From: VRUE01 sp963702175
GTDB lineage: Bacteria > Actinomycetota > Thermoleophilia > Solirubrobacterales > 70-9
Direction: 5' to 3'
Length of the DNA: 64,000 bases
NCBI GenBank assembly: GCA_963702175.1
Contig: OY969721.1
Coordinates: 682,001-746,000 of the forward strand
In this document: in pieces, positions 8,579 to 15,614 of the stretch
Layout: every line of letters starts with the position of its first letter
Position numbering within the stretch: the stretch's first letter is position 1
Program-made: the position numbers and the translations under genes
Notes under the pieces: model-generated
Databases searched by the model: none
What the model was told of the DNA's origin: nothing
The model's input: only the letters and a program-made list of their open reading frames with translations

Positions 8579-9558
8579 TGGGAATCGCAGTCGAGGGAGC
8601 GCGCAAGCGCTTCGGTGACTTTCAGGCTCTTGACGATGTCTCGATCGATGTGCCCGACGGCTCGCTAACCGCACTGCTCGGGCCGAGCGGCAGCGGCAAG
8701 TCGACGCTGCTGCGGGCGATCGCCGGGCTGGAGTCGCTGGACGCCGGCCAAGTGAAGATCAACGGTGAGGACGCGACCGTCAAGCCCGCGCAGAAGCGCG
8801 GCGTCGGCTTCGTCTTCCAACACTACGCCGCGTTCAAGCACATGACCGTGTTCGGGAACGTCGCCTTCGGCCTCAAGATCCGCAAGTGGGACAAGCCGCA
8901 GATCAGCGACCGCGTGCACGAGCTGCTGCGCCTGGTCCAGCTCGACGGGCTGGCCGAGCGCTATCCCGACCAGCTCTCCGGCGGCCAGCGCCAGCGCATG
9001 GCGCTGGCCCGGGCGCTGGCGGTCGAGCCGCAGGTGCTGCTGCTCGACGAGCCCTTCGGGGCCCTCGACGCCAAGGTGCGCAAGGACCTGCGCACCTGGC
9101 TGCGCCGCCTTCACGATGAGATGCACGTGACGACGATCTTCGTCACCCACGACCAGGAGGAGGCGATGGACGTCGCCGAGCAACTGGTGGTGATGAATGA
9201 AGGCCGGGTCGAGCAGTCCGGCACGGCGGGAGATCTCTACGAGCATCCCGCCAACGAGTTCGTGATGAGCTTCGTCGGCGAGGTCAACCGGCTCGGCGAT
9301 CACTTTGTGCGACCGCACGACATGGACGTCGTGCTCGATCCTGACGAGCGGACGGAGGAGGCGCTGGTACAGCGCATCGTCGCGCTCGGCTTCGAGATCC
9401 GGGTCGAGTTCACGCTCGGCGACGGCACCGAGGTATGGGCCCAGCTGACCCGCCCCGAACTCCAGAAGCTGGAGCTACGCGAAGGGCAGATCGTCTACCT
9501 GCGGCCCGGCCAGACCAAGAGCTTCAGTAGCGGCGACGCAGTCTCTGCAGCCGCCTGA
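8578..9558 (+). CDS. cysA: Sulfate ABC transporter ATP-binding protein CysA
   Basis: A 326-residue ATPase that powers sulfate uptake. Walker A is GPSGSGKST (about residues 35-43), the Q-loop FVFQHYAAF, the signature LSGGQRQRMALARALA, Walker B LLLDEPFGALDAKVR, and the H-loop VTHDQEEA. The C-terminal regulatory part after residue 235 carries FVRPHDMDV, the TOBE-like domain of CysA proteins. It is the last gene of cysPTWA and is followed by a strong hairpin. No cysteine-biosynthesis gene is fused to or next to the operon. Confidence 0.94.
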   Translation: MGIAVEGARKRFGDFQALDDVSIDVPDGSLTALLGPSGSGKSTLLRAIAGLESLDAGQVKINGEDATVKPAQKRGVGFVFQHYAAFKHMTVFGNVAFGLKIRKWDKPQISDRVHELLRLVQLDGLAERYPDQLSGGQRQRMALARALAVEPQVLLLDEPFGALDAKVRKDLRTWLRRLHDEMHVTTIFVTHDQEEAMDVAEQLVVMNEGRVEQSGTAGDLYEHPANEFVMSFVGEVNRLGDHFVRPHDMDVVLDPDERTEEALVQRIVALGFEIRVEFTLGDGTEVWAQLTRPELQKLELREGQIVYLRPGQTKSFSSGDAVSAAA

Positions 9559-9567
9559 AGGGGCGAC

Positions 9568-9604
9568 GGGGCGGGGCGCATCTTGCCGGGTGGTGCCCCG
9601 CCCC
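9568..9604. terminator. Bidirectional terminator hairpin between cysA and phoD-like gene
   Basis: GGGGCGGGGCGC pairs with GTGCCCCGCCCC as a 12-bp stem (one G-U) around a 13-nt loop. It is in the 55-nt gap between two convergent genes. There is no T-run, as is usual for GC-rich actinobacteria. Confidence 0.6.
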
Positions 9605-9613
9605 ACCTCGCCA

Positions 9614-11257
9614 TCAGGTCAATCGTCGCTCAAAACTCTTCTCCAGCGACTTCTCGTCCTCCTCGCCGGCGACCGTCTTGTCGAGCCGCACGATCGCCTC
9701 GCGGCCGTCGAGCCGCACCGTTCCCACCTGGTTGTCGAAGTACGGCCCCTCGAGCAGGCGCCACCGAATACCCGGGTCGGGCGCGCCCGAGAGGCGGGCC
9801 AGCGCACGGGCGAACCGGCCGAAGGGCCGGCTGAAGCCGACCCGGATCGCCCTGCGCTCGCGCTCGTCGAGCGGGTTGCGGTAGGGCGAGCAGACCGCCT
9901 GGAGCACCCTGCTCTCGACTCCGGCGTCGCGTTTGAAGGCGACGTCGCAGAGGTAGGCGTGGTGGACGTCGCCGGAGAGGATCACGATCGAGGCCGGCGC
10001 CTTGCCACGCTTGCCCGAGCCGACCTCTTCGAGCAGCTCGCGCAGGCGCTGGAAGGAGAACTGGAAGGCGGCCCAGTGGTCGAAGTCGCCGGCCCGGCGC
10101 AGCTTCTCGCTGCCTCGAGCGACCAAGCCACCCCAGGCACCGTCGCAGAGACGCTCGTTCCAGGCCTCGAGGTCGTGGAAGGCAGGAGAGAGCAGGTAGG
10201 GCACCGTCGTGCAGATCAATAGGTGGTCGAAGTCGCCGCTGGCGTGGTCGACGATCCACTCCCAGACCCGGTCGTCGAACATCGAGCGGCGCTCCTCGGT
10301 CAGGACCCGCGCCGCACGCGAGTCGATGAAGATTGTCCGCACTCCGTCGAGGTCGCGGCAGAAGCTCCACCGCGTCCCCGATGCGGTGGAGTCGATCTCC
10401 TTCGCCCACTCGCGCAGGACGTCGGTCGCGTCGGGATTGCCCCGCACCTGGGCATACACCTCGTTGTCGTCGAGCTCGCGCGGCGAGAGGTTGCCGAGGT
10501 GCTGGTAGATCCAGTAGCTCATGATGCCGCCGACGGCGCGCTCGTGCCACCAGTCCTTGCGGTCCATCTCCTCGTGCCAGGAGCGCGAGATGTTCCAGTC
10601 GTCGCTCATGTCGTGGTCGTCCCATGCCATCGAGATCGAGACGGTCGAGAAGAGCCAGCGGATCAGTGGGTCCTCCCAGGACTCCTGGTAGAGCCAGGTG
10701 TACTCCTCGAAGTCCTTGATCTCCTCGCCGGGGGGCTGATCGAGGTCGCGGCGGGCGCGGATTCGCTCGCGAGCCCGCGGAGAGCCCTCGTCGACGTAGA
10801 CCTGGTCGCCGAGCATGAAGAGCAGCTCCGGCCAGTTGTCGCGGTTGTCGCGGACCATCTGCCGCGCCAGCACGTAGAGAGCATCGAGCTCATGGCCGTC
10901 GTCGTGCTCGTCTTTCGAGAGCGTGTACGGCTCCTCGTGCGGCAGCGCCACACGGCAGGAGCCGAAGCAGATGTCGAGTGGCTTGCCCGACTCGAGGGTG
11001 CGGATCGCGCTCGGCGGCAGGTCGCCGCCTGACGGCGGCCAGCATCGCTCGCCGTCAAGTGCAACCTCGTACTCGTAAAAGCCCCCCGGCTCGAGGCCCT
11101 CGATTCGGACAAGCGCGTAATGGTGACCCTCGACGCCAAAGGTCTTCTCGCGATGCCCCAACACCTCAACCTCGCAGGGGCCGCTGGTCTCAACCCAGAC
11201 CGTGGCCTCGGTTTGCGAGACGTAGCGCAACAGCGGTCCGAGGACCAGATCCGTCAC
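9614..11257 (-). CDS. PhoD-like metallophosphatase (alkaline phosphatase D family)
   Basis: A 547-residue protein. The N-terminal 95 residues form a fibronectin-like domain (LLRYVSQTEATVWVETSGPCEVEVLG...). The PhoD-type phosphatase core follows, with FGSCR, LLFMLGDQVYVDE (metal Asp), MAWDDHDMSDDWN and the C-terminal IVILSGDVHHAYL with its metal-binding histidines. These are Ca/Fe-dependent phosphodiesterases or phosphatases. Unlike secreted PhoD, no Tat or Sec signal peptide is seen, so it is probably cytosolic. It is a single gene, convergent with cysA. The substrate is not determinable. Confidence 0.85.
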   Translation of the reverse strand: MTDLVLGPLLRYVSQTEATVWVETSGPCEVEVLGHREKTFGVEGHHYALVRIEGLEPGGFYEYEVALDGERCWPPSGGDLPPSAIRTLESGKPLDICFGSCRVALPHEEPYTLSKDEHDDGHELDALYVLARQMVRDNRDNWPELLFMLGDQVYVDEGSPRARERIRARRDLDQPPGEEIKDFEEYTWLYQESWEDPLIRWLFSTVSISMAWDDHDMSDDWNISRSWHEEMDRKDWWHERAVGGIMSYWIYQHLGNLSPRELDDNEVYAQVRGNPDATDVLREWAKEIDSTASGTRWSFCRDLDGVRTIFIDSRAARVLTEERRSMFDDRVWEWIVDHASGDFDHLLICTTVPYLLSPAFHDLEAWNERLCDGAWGGLVARGSEKLRRAGDFDHWAAFQFSFQRLRELLEEVGSGKRGKAPASIVILSGDVHHAYLCDVAFKRDAGVESRVLQAVCSPYRNPLDERERRAIRVGFSRPFGRFARALARLSGAPDPGIRWRLLEGPYFDNQVGTVRLDGREAIVRLDKTVAGEEDEKSLEKSFERRLT

Positions 11258-11311
11258 GTGTCCTCCCTTCGATCGGTCACGCGTCCTCCCCTTCCCAGGT
11301 TGGCCGTTTGC

Positions 11312-11340
11312 TATTCTTGATTTAGATAGTCAATAAACTA
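11312..11340 (+). promoter_or_regulatory. Promoter-like site sharing the cysP motif
   Basis: TATTCT (11312-11317) can serve as a -10 box. AGTCAATAAACTA (11328-11340) follows, matching AGTCAAGAAACTA before cysP at 12 of 13 positions. A purine-rich GAAAGAGAG then leads directly into ATGATG at 11351. The match to the sulfate operon suggests a shared regulator. Confidence 0.35.
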
Positions 11341-11350
11341 CGAAAGAGAG

Positions 11351-11584
11351 ATGATGAGCGCACCACCCCCCACCAGGTTCACCTCGCGCGGCAGACTCAA
11401 CGGCGTCCTGCGCCAACCCTCGGGAGGAGGCCACGCCGACGGCGCCAACACCCAGCCCGGCCGCGAGCAGGCCGGCACCGGTGAGCTTGACACCCAGGCC
11501 TACGAGGCCGTCTACTACCGGGCTCGCCTCGTCCTCGGTGACTCTCTGCCCCGCCCTCCCCGCTTTCAGTTGCGCGGTCACTGA
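11351..11584 (+). CDS. Hypothetical short protein, possible
   Basis: A 77-codon frame starting ATGATG right after GAAAGAGAG. The third codon position is strongly G/C and more so than positions one and two, the order expected for real coding in this genome. The product is Pro/Gly/Arg-rich in the first half, ends ...RARLVLGDSLPRPPRFQLRGH, has no membrane segment, and matches no family I know. Against it, a minus-strand frame (11330-11641) over the same bases encodes a hydrophobic Gly/Ala/Val stretch and cannot be excluded. Apart from this, the 493-base stretch 11258-11750 shows only the promoter-like site above. Confidence 0.3.
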   Translation: MMSAPPPTRFTSRGRLNGVLRQPSGGGHADGANTQPGREQAGTGELDTQAYEAVYYRARLVLGDSLPRPPRFQLRGH

Positions 11585-11750
11585 ACCGGCCGCCTGAAAT
11601 GCCTTGTTCCCCATGGAATGGACAAAGCGTTGCGGTCGCACCAGGCCTTTGTCCAGCCCGGCAGATCTCGCTCAAACATAGGAAATCTGCTGCATTCCTC
11701 GAATAGGCTGGCCGTAGTTCCTTGCCTATAGGCGGACGAAAGGGTTACTT

Positions 11751-12137
11751 ATGAACGACGAGGGTTTGATTGGCGGCTGGTGGGTCTTCGCCGGCGTCCT
11801 GCTCCTGATCGCTGGCGTGCTCAACATCATCTACGGGATCGCCGCGATCGGCGACTCGAAGTTCTTCGCTGAAAACGTCGAGTTCATCATCAGCAGCCTC
11901 AACACCTGGGGATGGATCATCATGATCATCGGGGTGCTCGAGCTGATCGCGGCGTTCTCGCTCTTCTCCGGAGGCGAGTACGGCCGCTGGGTCGGGATAT
12001 TCGTCGGCTCACTCAACGCAATCGGGGCCCTGCTATCGATCCCGGCCTATCCGTTCTGGTCGCTGGCAGTGTTCGCGCTCTCGATCATCATCGTCTACAA
12101 GCTGGCCGAGGGTCCCACTGGCCCGAGGGCCGTCTAG
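11751..12137 (+). CDS. DUF7144-family integral membrane protein
   Basis: A 128-residue protein with four predicted transmembrane helices: GWWVFAGVLLLIAGVLNIIYGI, WGWIIMIIGVLELIAAFSLF, WVGIFVGSLNAIGALLSI and FWSLAVFALSIIIVYKL. The motifs W-x-x-F-A-x-x-L-L-x-I-A-G-x-x-N and G-W-x-x-x-x-x-G are typical of the actinobacterial DUF7144 proteins, whose function is unknown. It is monocistronic, with a strong hairpin 48 nt after its stop. Confidence 0.8.
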   Translation: MNDEGLIGGWWVFAGVLLLIAGVLNIIYGIAAIGDSKFFAENVEFIISSLNTWGWIIMIIGVLELIAAFSLFSGGEYGRWVGIFVGSLNAIGALLSIPAYPFWSLAVFALSIIIVYKLAEGPTGPRAV

Positions 12138-12164
12138 CCAAGACGCAGTCGCCCATACGGGCGG

Positions 12165-13232
12165 TCAAACAACCTGCTGTGCACGAAGGCCCCGGCCCCC
12201 CGGGGCTTTCGTCGTTCCGGTGGACGTCGTGGCCTCCTCCCTCTCGGCCAGTGTCGACCACGGCGCTGGGGTCGTCGTTCGCTCGACGTAGAGGACATCG
12301 GCGCGGCTGAGGCGGTCCTGCCAGTCGCGTCGCCGCTGATCGAAGACGATGCCGAGAAAGCCGATCCCGAAGGTGATCACGGAGAGCCAGAGCCCGAGCA
12401 ATCGTTTCAGCGAGCGCCCCAACGAGAGGCCGCGGCCGTCGACGCCGAGCCGGATGCCGATGAAGCGCATGCCGGGCGTCTGCCCCGCCAGCGACCAGAA
12501 GCCAACCAGGTAGGCGGCGCCGAGAGCGAGCCAGAGGCTGCCGCCAAGGGCCAGAGCGATCCCGGAAGCACCGCCGTCGCTCGTGCCCGAGAAGACCGAG
12601 GCGACCAGCGCGGCGATCGCCGCCAAGCCAGAGAAGGAGAGGTTGACGATCAGCGCGTCCAAGCCGAGGGCGAGCCCCCGCGTAACCGCGCCCGCGCGAT
12701 CGCTGGGCTCCTCGCGGCGACGGCGGAAGAAGATCCGCCGCACAAGCCGCTCGAAGCCGCTGTCGAGGCGGCGGGCGCCGTCGCCGATTGTGTGGCCGAC
12801 GTCCTCGACCAGGCCGACGCTCTGGGCGCTGATCGCGGCTCGTAGCTCCGGCGCCTCGGCGATCCGCTCGACCAGCCGCTGTGCCTCGTCGCTGGCCAGC
12901 AACCGCCGCCAGACCTCGTCGACCAGCTCGCTGTCAAGGGCCTCGACCAGGGCGCGCTTGACCGCCTCGCTGTCGAGCGCCGACTGCACGGTCTCTTCGA
13001 CCACCGGCCCTTTGAGGACCCGGGCGAGCGCCCGTTCGACCGCCTCGCTCTCGATCGCGGCGACCATCGCCTCCTCCGCCGCGGTCTCCAACGCGCGATC
13101 GATGCCGGCGGCTTTGGTGACGCTACGCGCGCTGCGCACCCCAGCCCCAAGCAACCGCACCGAGAGCGGTAGCGGCCTTCCCGAAGGCCCCTCGCCCGAG
13201 GACGCCGAACGCTGTTCGGGGCCGTCCGTCAT
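12165..13232 (-). CDS. RDD-domain membrane protein
   Basis: About 355 residues. The N-terminal 190 residues are soluble and helical, with repeated segments of the form AVERALARVLKGPVVEE / AVKRALVEALDSELVDE, suggesting internal duplication. The C-terminal RDD domain has three membrane helices around LALGLDALIVNL, SLWLALGAAYLVGFWSLAGQTPGMRFIGIRL and LLGLWLSVITFGIGFLGIVF, then the conserved W-Q-D-R-L-S-R. RDD proteins are linked to ion transport. The start at 13232 is preferred over the ATG at 13247 because it gives an ATGA overlap with the upstream gene. Confidence 0.82.
   Translation of the reverse strand: MTDGPEQRSASSGEGPSGRPLPLSVRLLGAGVRSARSVTKAAGIDRALETAAEEAMVAAIESEAVERALARVLKGPVVEETVQSALDSEAVKRALVEALDSELVDEVWRRLLASDEAQRLVERIAEAPELRAAISAQSVGLVEDVGHTIGDGARRLDSGFERLVRRIFFRRRREEPSDRAGAVTRGLALGLDALIVNLSFSGLAAIAALVASVFSGTSDGGASGIALALGGSLWLALGAAYLVGFWSLAGQTPGMRFIGIRLGVDGRGLSLGRSLKRLLGLWLSVITFGIGFLGIVFDQRRRDWQDRLSRADVLYVERTTTPAPWSTLAEREEATTSTGTTKAPGGRGLRAQQVV
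12185..12210 (+). terminator. Hairpin after the DUF7144 gene
   Basis: GAAGGCCCCGG and CCGGGGCTTTC form an 11-bp stem (one G-U) with a CCCC loop, running into TTTCGT on the plus strand. It falls inside the 3' end of the convergent RDD gene. Confidence 0.5.
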
Positions 13233-13624
13233 CTCGCCTGCGACCACTCGCCGCCCAGGTCCATCGGGTGCAGCTCACCCTCGAGCAGCGCCTCGGTGCG
13301 CAGGTGGCCGATCGCCTGGTACTCGGGAGAGCCGATCATGTCGAGAAAGGCCTGGCGACTTGGGTATTCGACCAGAGCGATCATGTCCCAAGAGTCCTCG
13401 CCCAGCAGCGCCGTCGATGACTCTCCCGCGAAGAGGATCCGTCCACCGACCCCCTCGAGCAGAGGAGCGACCGCGGCTCCGTACTCTTCGTAGCGCGCAC
13501 GGCCGCCGTCGGGCTTGAAGGACAGCAGGTTCAGCATCACCACCGGAGAGCCGTCGCCGGCTCGCTCCGAGAACGCCCCAAATCCCGCTTGGTTCAGACG
13601 CTCGGGTTGGTGAGAAACCTCCAT
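13229..13624 (-). CDS. DUF1330-family protein
   Basis: A 131-residue protein of the dimeric alpha-beta barrel (ferredoxin-like) class. Diagnostic features are VVMLNLLSFKPDG, YEEYGAAVAPLLEGVGGRILFAGE, DMIALVEYPSRQAFLDMIGSPEYQ and the final H-x-x-x-A-L-x-x-x-x-L. Members are small soluble proteins of unclear function, sometimes resembling monooxygenases. It is the first gene of a two-gene unit with the RDD protein, with a 4-nt overlap. Confidence 0.8.
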   Translation of the reverse strand: MEVSHQPERLNQAGFGAFSERAGDGSPVVMLNLLSFKPDGGRARYEEYGAAVAPLLEGVGGRILFAGESSTALLGEDSWDMIALVEYPSRQAFLDMIGSPEYQAIGHLRTEALLEGELHPMDLGGEWSQAR

Positions 13625-13690
13625 CTTGCCTCTCAGTCGTTCTTTCGCGATCTCCGGACCGGGCGACTGTACCCGTCCGAGATCGGAAGC

Positions 13691-14173
13691 TCAATCGCGC
13701 GAACCGATCCGCTCGAGCAACCGGTCGATGAAGGCAGCCTGGGCCGGATTGATCTTCAGCTTGGCGGTCTCGGGGTCGAGCCACTCAGCACGGTCGACCT
13801 CCGGGAACTCGCGCTGGAGACCGGAACGCGGTGGCCACTCCATCTCAAAGGAGATGCTCTCGAGCGCCGCAGGGTCGAACTCCGCCTCCGCTGCCCAACA
13901 GTGAACGAGCTTGCCGCCCTTCTGGCGGACTGTGCCCAGCTCGACCAACGCTTCCGGCTCGAGCGCCGGCGCGGTCGGTCCCAGCTCCTCGCTCAGCTCT
14001 CGCAGAGCCGCCTCCGGCGGCTGCTCCCCCTCCTCGCATTCTCCCTTTGGGATCGACCAGGCCCCCTCGTCATTCTTCGTCCAGTACGGCCCGCCGGGGT
14101 GGACGAGCAGCACTTGCGGCGCACCCTCGACAAAGCGGAAGAGCAGGATTCCGGCGCTGGTCAAGGATCCCAT
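13691..14173 (-). CDS. NUDIX hydrolase
   Basis: A 160-residue NUDIX pyrophosphohydrolase. The NUDIX box GX5EX7REUXEEXGU is seen in GECEEGEQPPEAALRELSEELG (about residues 44-65), preceded by GAWSIPKG. The early VLLVHPGGPYW segment and GGKLVHCWAAE are typical of the DR-type NUDIX family active on diadenosine or oxidised nucleotides. The start was set at the ATG at 14173, because the frame stays open far upstream by chance. Its promoter region is the 15-nt gap to the divergent acetyltransferase, so the promoters must overlap. Confidence 0.85.
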   Translation of the reverse strand: MGSLTSAGILLFRFVEGAPQVLLVHPGGPYWTKNDEGAWSIPKGECEEGEQPPEAALRELSEELGPTAPALEPEALVELGTVRQKGGKLVHCWAAEAEFDPAALESISFEMEWPPRSGLQREFPEVDRAEWLDPETAKLKINPAQAAFIDRLLERIGSRD

Positions 14174-14188
14174 GCTACGTATGCCCCG

Positions 14189-14719
14189 ATGAGTCCTCGA
14201 ACACCACCCCAGCTGGAGACCCCGCGCCTGCTCCTGCGGGGCTGGCAGGGACGCGACCTGGCCGCCCACGCGGAGATGTCCGCCGACCCGGAGGTGATGA
14301 GGTACCTCGGCAGCGGCAAAACGGTCAGCCAAGCGGAGGTCTGGGCGGAAGTCGCCACCCATCTTGGCCACTGGGCGCTGCGCGGCTATGGACAGTGGGC
14401 GCTGGAGCGCAAGGAGGACGGCGCCTCGATCGGCCGGGCGGGACTCTGGAACCCGCCGGGCTGGCCCGGCGTCGAGGTCGGCTGGAAGCTCGCCAGGGAC
14501 GCCTGGGGCAAGGGCTACGCGACTGAGGCCGGCAAAGCCACGATCGAGTGGGCCTGGCGCACCCTCGATGTCCCCGAGCTGATCTCGATCATCCACCGCG
14601 ACAACACTCGCTCGATCAACGTCGCGGAACGGCTGGGAATGAGCTGGCCGCGCGAGACGACCTTCAAGGGCAACAGCGTCTTCATATTCAGGATGTGTCG
14701 CGATGACCGCGGTCGATGA
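14189..14719 (+). CDS. GNAT N-acetyltransferase (RimJ/RimL-like)
   Basis: A 176-residue acetyltransferase. The RimJ/L pattern is clear: LETPRLLLRGW at the start, D-P-E-V-M-R-Y-L-G, the central VEVGWKLARDAWGKGYATEAGKA (acetyl-CoA-binding, with the G-x-G-Y-A-T-E-A core), and NTRSINVAERLGM. It acetylates an N-terminal or side-chain amine; the substrate is unknown. The ATG at 14189 is the natural family start. It ends 45 nt before the PIN toxin. Confidence 0.88.
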   Translation: MSPRTPPQLETPRLLLRGWQGRDLAAHAEMSADPEVMRYLGSGKTVSQAEVWAEVATHLGHWALRGYGQWALERKEDGASIGRAGLWNPPGWPGVEVGWKLARDAWGKGYATEAGKATIEWAWRTLDVPELISIIHRDNTRSINVAERLGMSWPRETTFKGNSVFIFRMCRDDRGR

Positions 14720-14764
14720 GGAGCAGTTGTTCTCGACCGACGAGCGCTGGAACGCCGCGTAGGC

Positions 14765-15157
14765 GTGGGTGCAATCCTTCTCGACACTCACGTCGTCCAC
14801 TGGTGGTCGGCGGAGCCGAAGCGAGTTAGCTCACCTGCGCGCAAGGCGCTGGAGAGCGCAGACGAGCTAGTAGTGGCAGCGATTTCCTGGTATGAGCTGG
14901 CATGGCTGGCGAGACACGAGCGCATCGCCGTCACGGTTCCGATCCGGTCCTGGCTTGACGGCCTGGCTTCACAGTTGCGCACGATCGGCATAACGCCAGC
15001 GGTGGCGGATACCGCTGTCAGCCTCCCCGCCTCCTTCCCAGGCGATCCCGCCAATCGGCTGATCTACGCAACGGCGATCGAGCACGGCCTCGACCTCGTC
15101 ACCAAGGATCGAGCGATCCGCGATCACGACAAGCCTCGGTCGCTGACGGTCTGGTAA
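14765..15157 (+). CDS. PIN-domain VapC-like toxin without a recognisable antitoxin
   Basis: A 130-residue PIN nuclease starting at GTG. The acidic residues are in place: ILLDTHVVHWW (Asp8), ISWYELAWL (Glu about 45), F-P-G-D-P-A-N-R-L-I-Y-A-T-A and TKDRAI (late Asp). VapC toxins cut tRNA or rRNA. Normally a small antitoxin gene lies directly upstream. Here the upstream gene is the acetyltransferase, with only a 19-codon open frame (14703-14762) between. The toxin is either solitary or neutralised in trans. The start has no clear Shine-Dalgarno. Confidence 0.8.
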   Translation: MGAILLDTHVVHWWSAEPKRVSSPARKALESADELVVAAISWYELAWLARHERIAVTVPIRSWLDGLASQLRTIGITPAVADTAVSLPASFPGDPANRLIYATAIEHGLDLVTKDRAIRDHDKPRSLTVW

Positions 15158-15158
15158 A

Positions 15159-15178
15159 TCGGCCCCTTACGGGGCCGA
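15159..15178 (+). terminator. Hairpin after the PIN gene
   Basis: TCGGCCCC and GGGGCCGA form a perfect 8-bp stem with TTAC loop, 2 nt after the stop codon of the PIN gene. No T-run follows. Confidence 0.55.
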
Positions 15179-15436
15179 GCAATCAATCATCGGGGCGCCC
15201 GGATTGATTTTGCTCTCAGAGCCAGTTTGAAAGCGACGCTGCATCACACTTGCTCACCGATATCGGCGAGGCACCTTACTAGTGCATCACTAGGGATATC
15301 TCTCACGGGAGGGCACCAAAGAGCTCTCCAGAGCTCCTGCATATCGCCGACCACCCACCACTCCAGATCATGCGGGTCACAACTCGATTGTCAACAGCGA
15401 GTGAGATGAGAGCCGTACTCAGCGCCACGAACTACC

Positions 15437-15553
15437 TCAGCGGGGAGTGTCCGGCGCGAGCTCTGCCATCTGCTCACGAACGATCCGCATCTCAGCCCGG
15501 TCCTCTTCGTCGGCTGCCAACCGCTCGACCTCTTCGGTGCAGAGGCCGCCAAA
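15437..15553 (-). pseudogene. 3' fragment of an unidentified gene
   Basis: A minus-strand frame with coding-like composition encodes FGGLCTEEVERLAADEED followed by RAEMRIVREQMAELAPDTPR and TGA. It has no start; an in-frame TAG closes it upstream at about 15556, where the promoter region of the secreted-protein gene begins. The charged helix and the short tail resemble the end of small antitoxins, but no family can be assigned. The rest of 15158-15605 shows only the hairpin above and AT-richer sequence without a gene. Confidence 0.3.
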
Positions 15554-15614
15554 TCTTTGCTAAAGGATTCCTTATTGCAAAGTTTTCCTATTCTTTTGCT
15601 AGTCTTTGGGGCCA

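Noticed and set aside
11330..11641. A 103-codon minus-strand frame with a Gly/Ala/Val hydrophobic stretch
   Set aside because: It has no ribosome-binding site, and the codon-position GC order favours the plus-strand frame. Not fully excluded, so it is mentioned under the feature at 11351.
14703..14762. A 19-codon frame between the acetyltransferase and the PIN toxin as a possible antitoxin
   Set aside because: Too short to wrap a toxin or bind DNA, overlaps the acetyltransferase end, and resembles no antitoxin.
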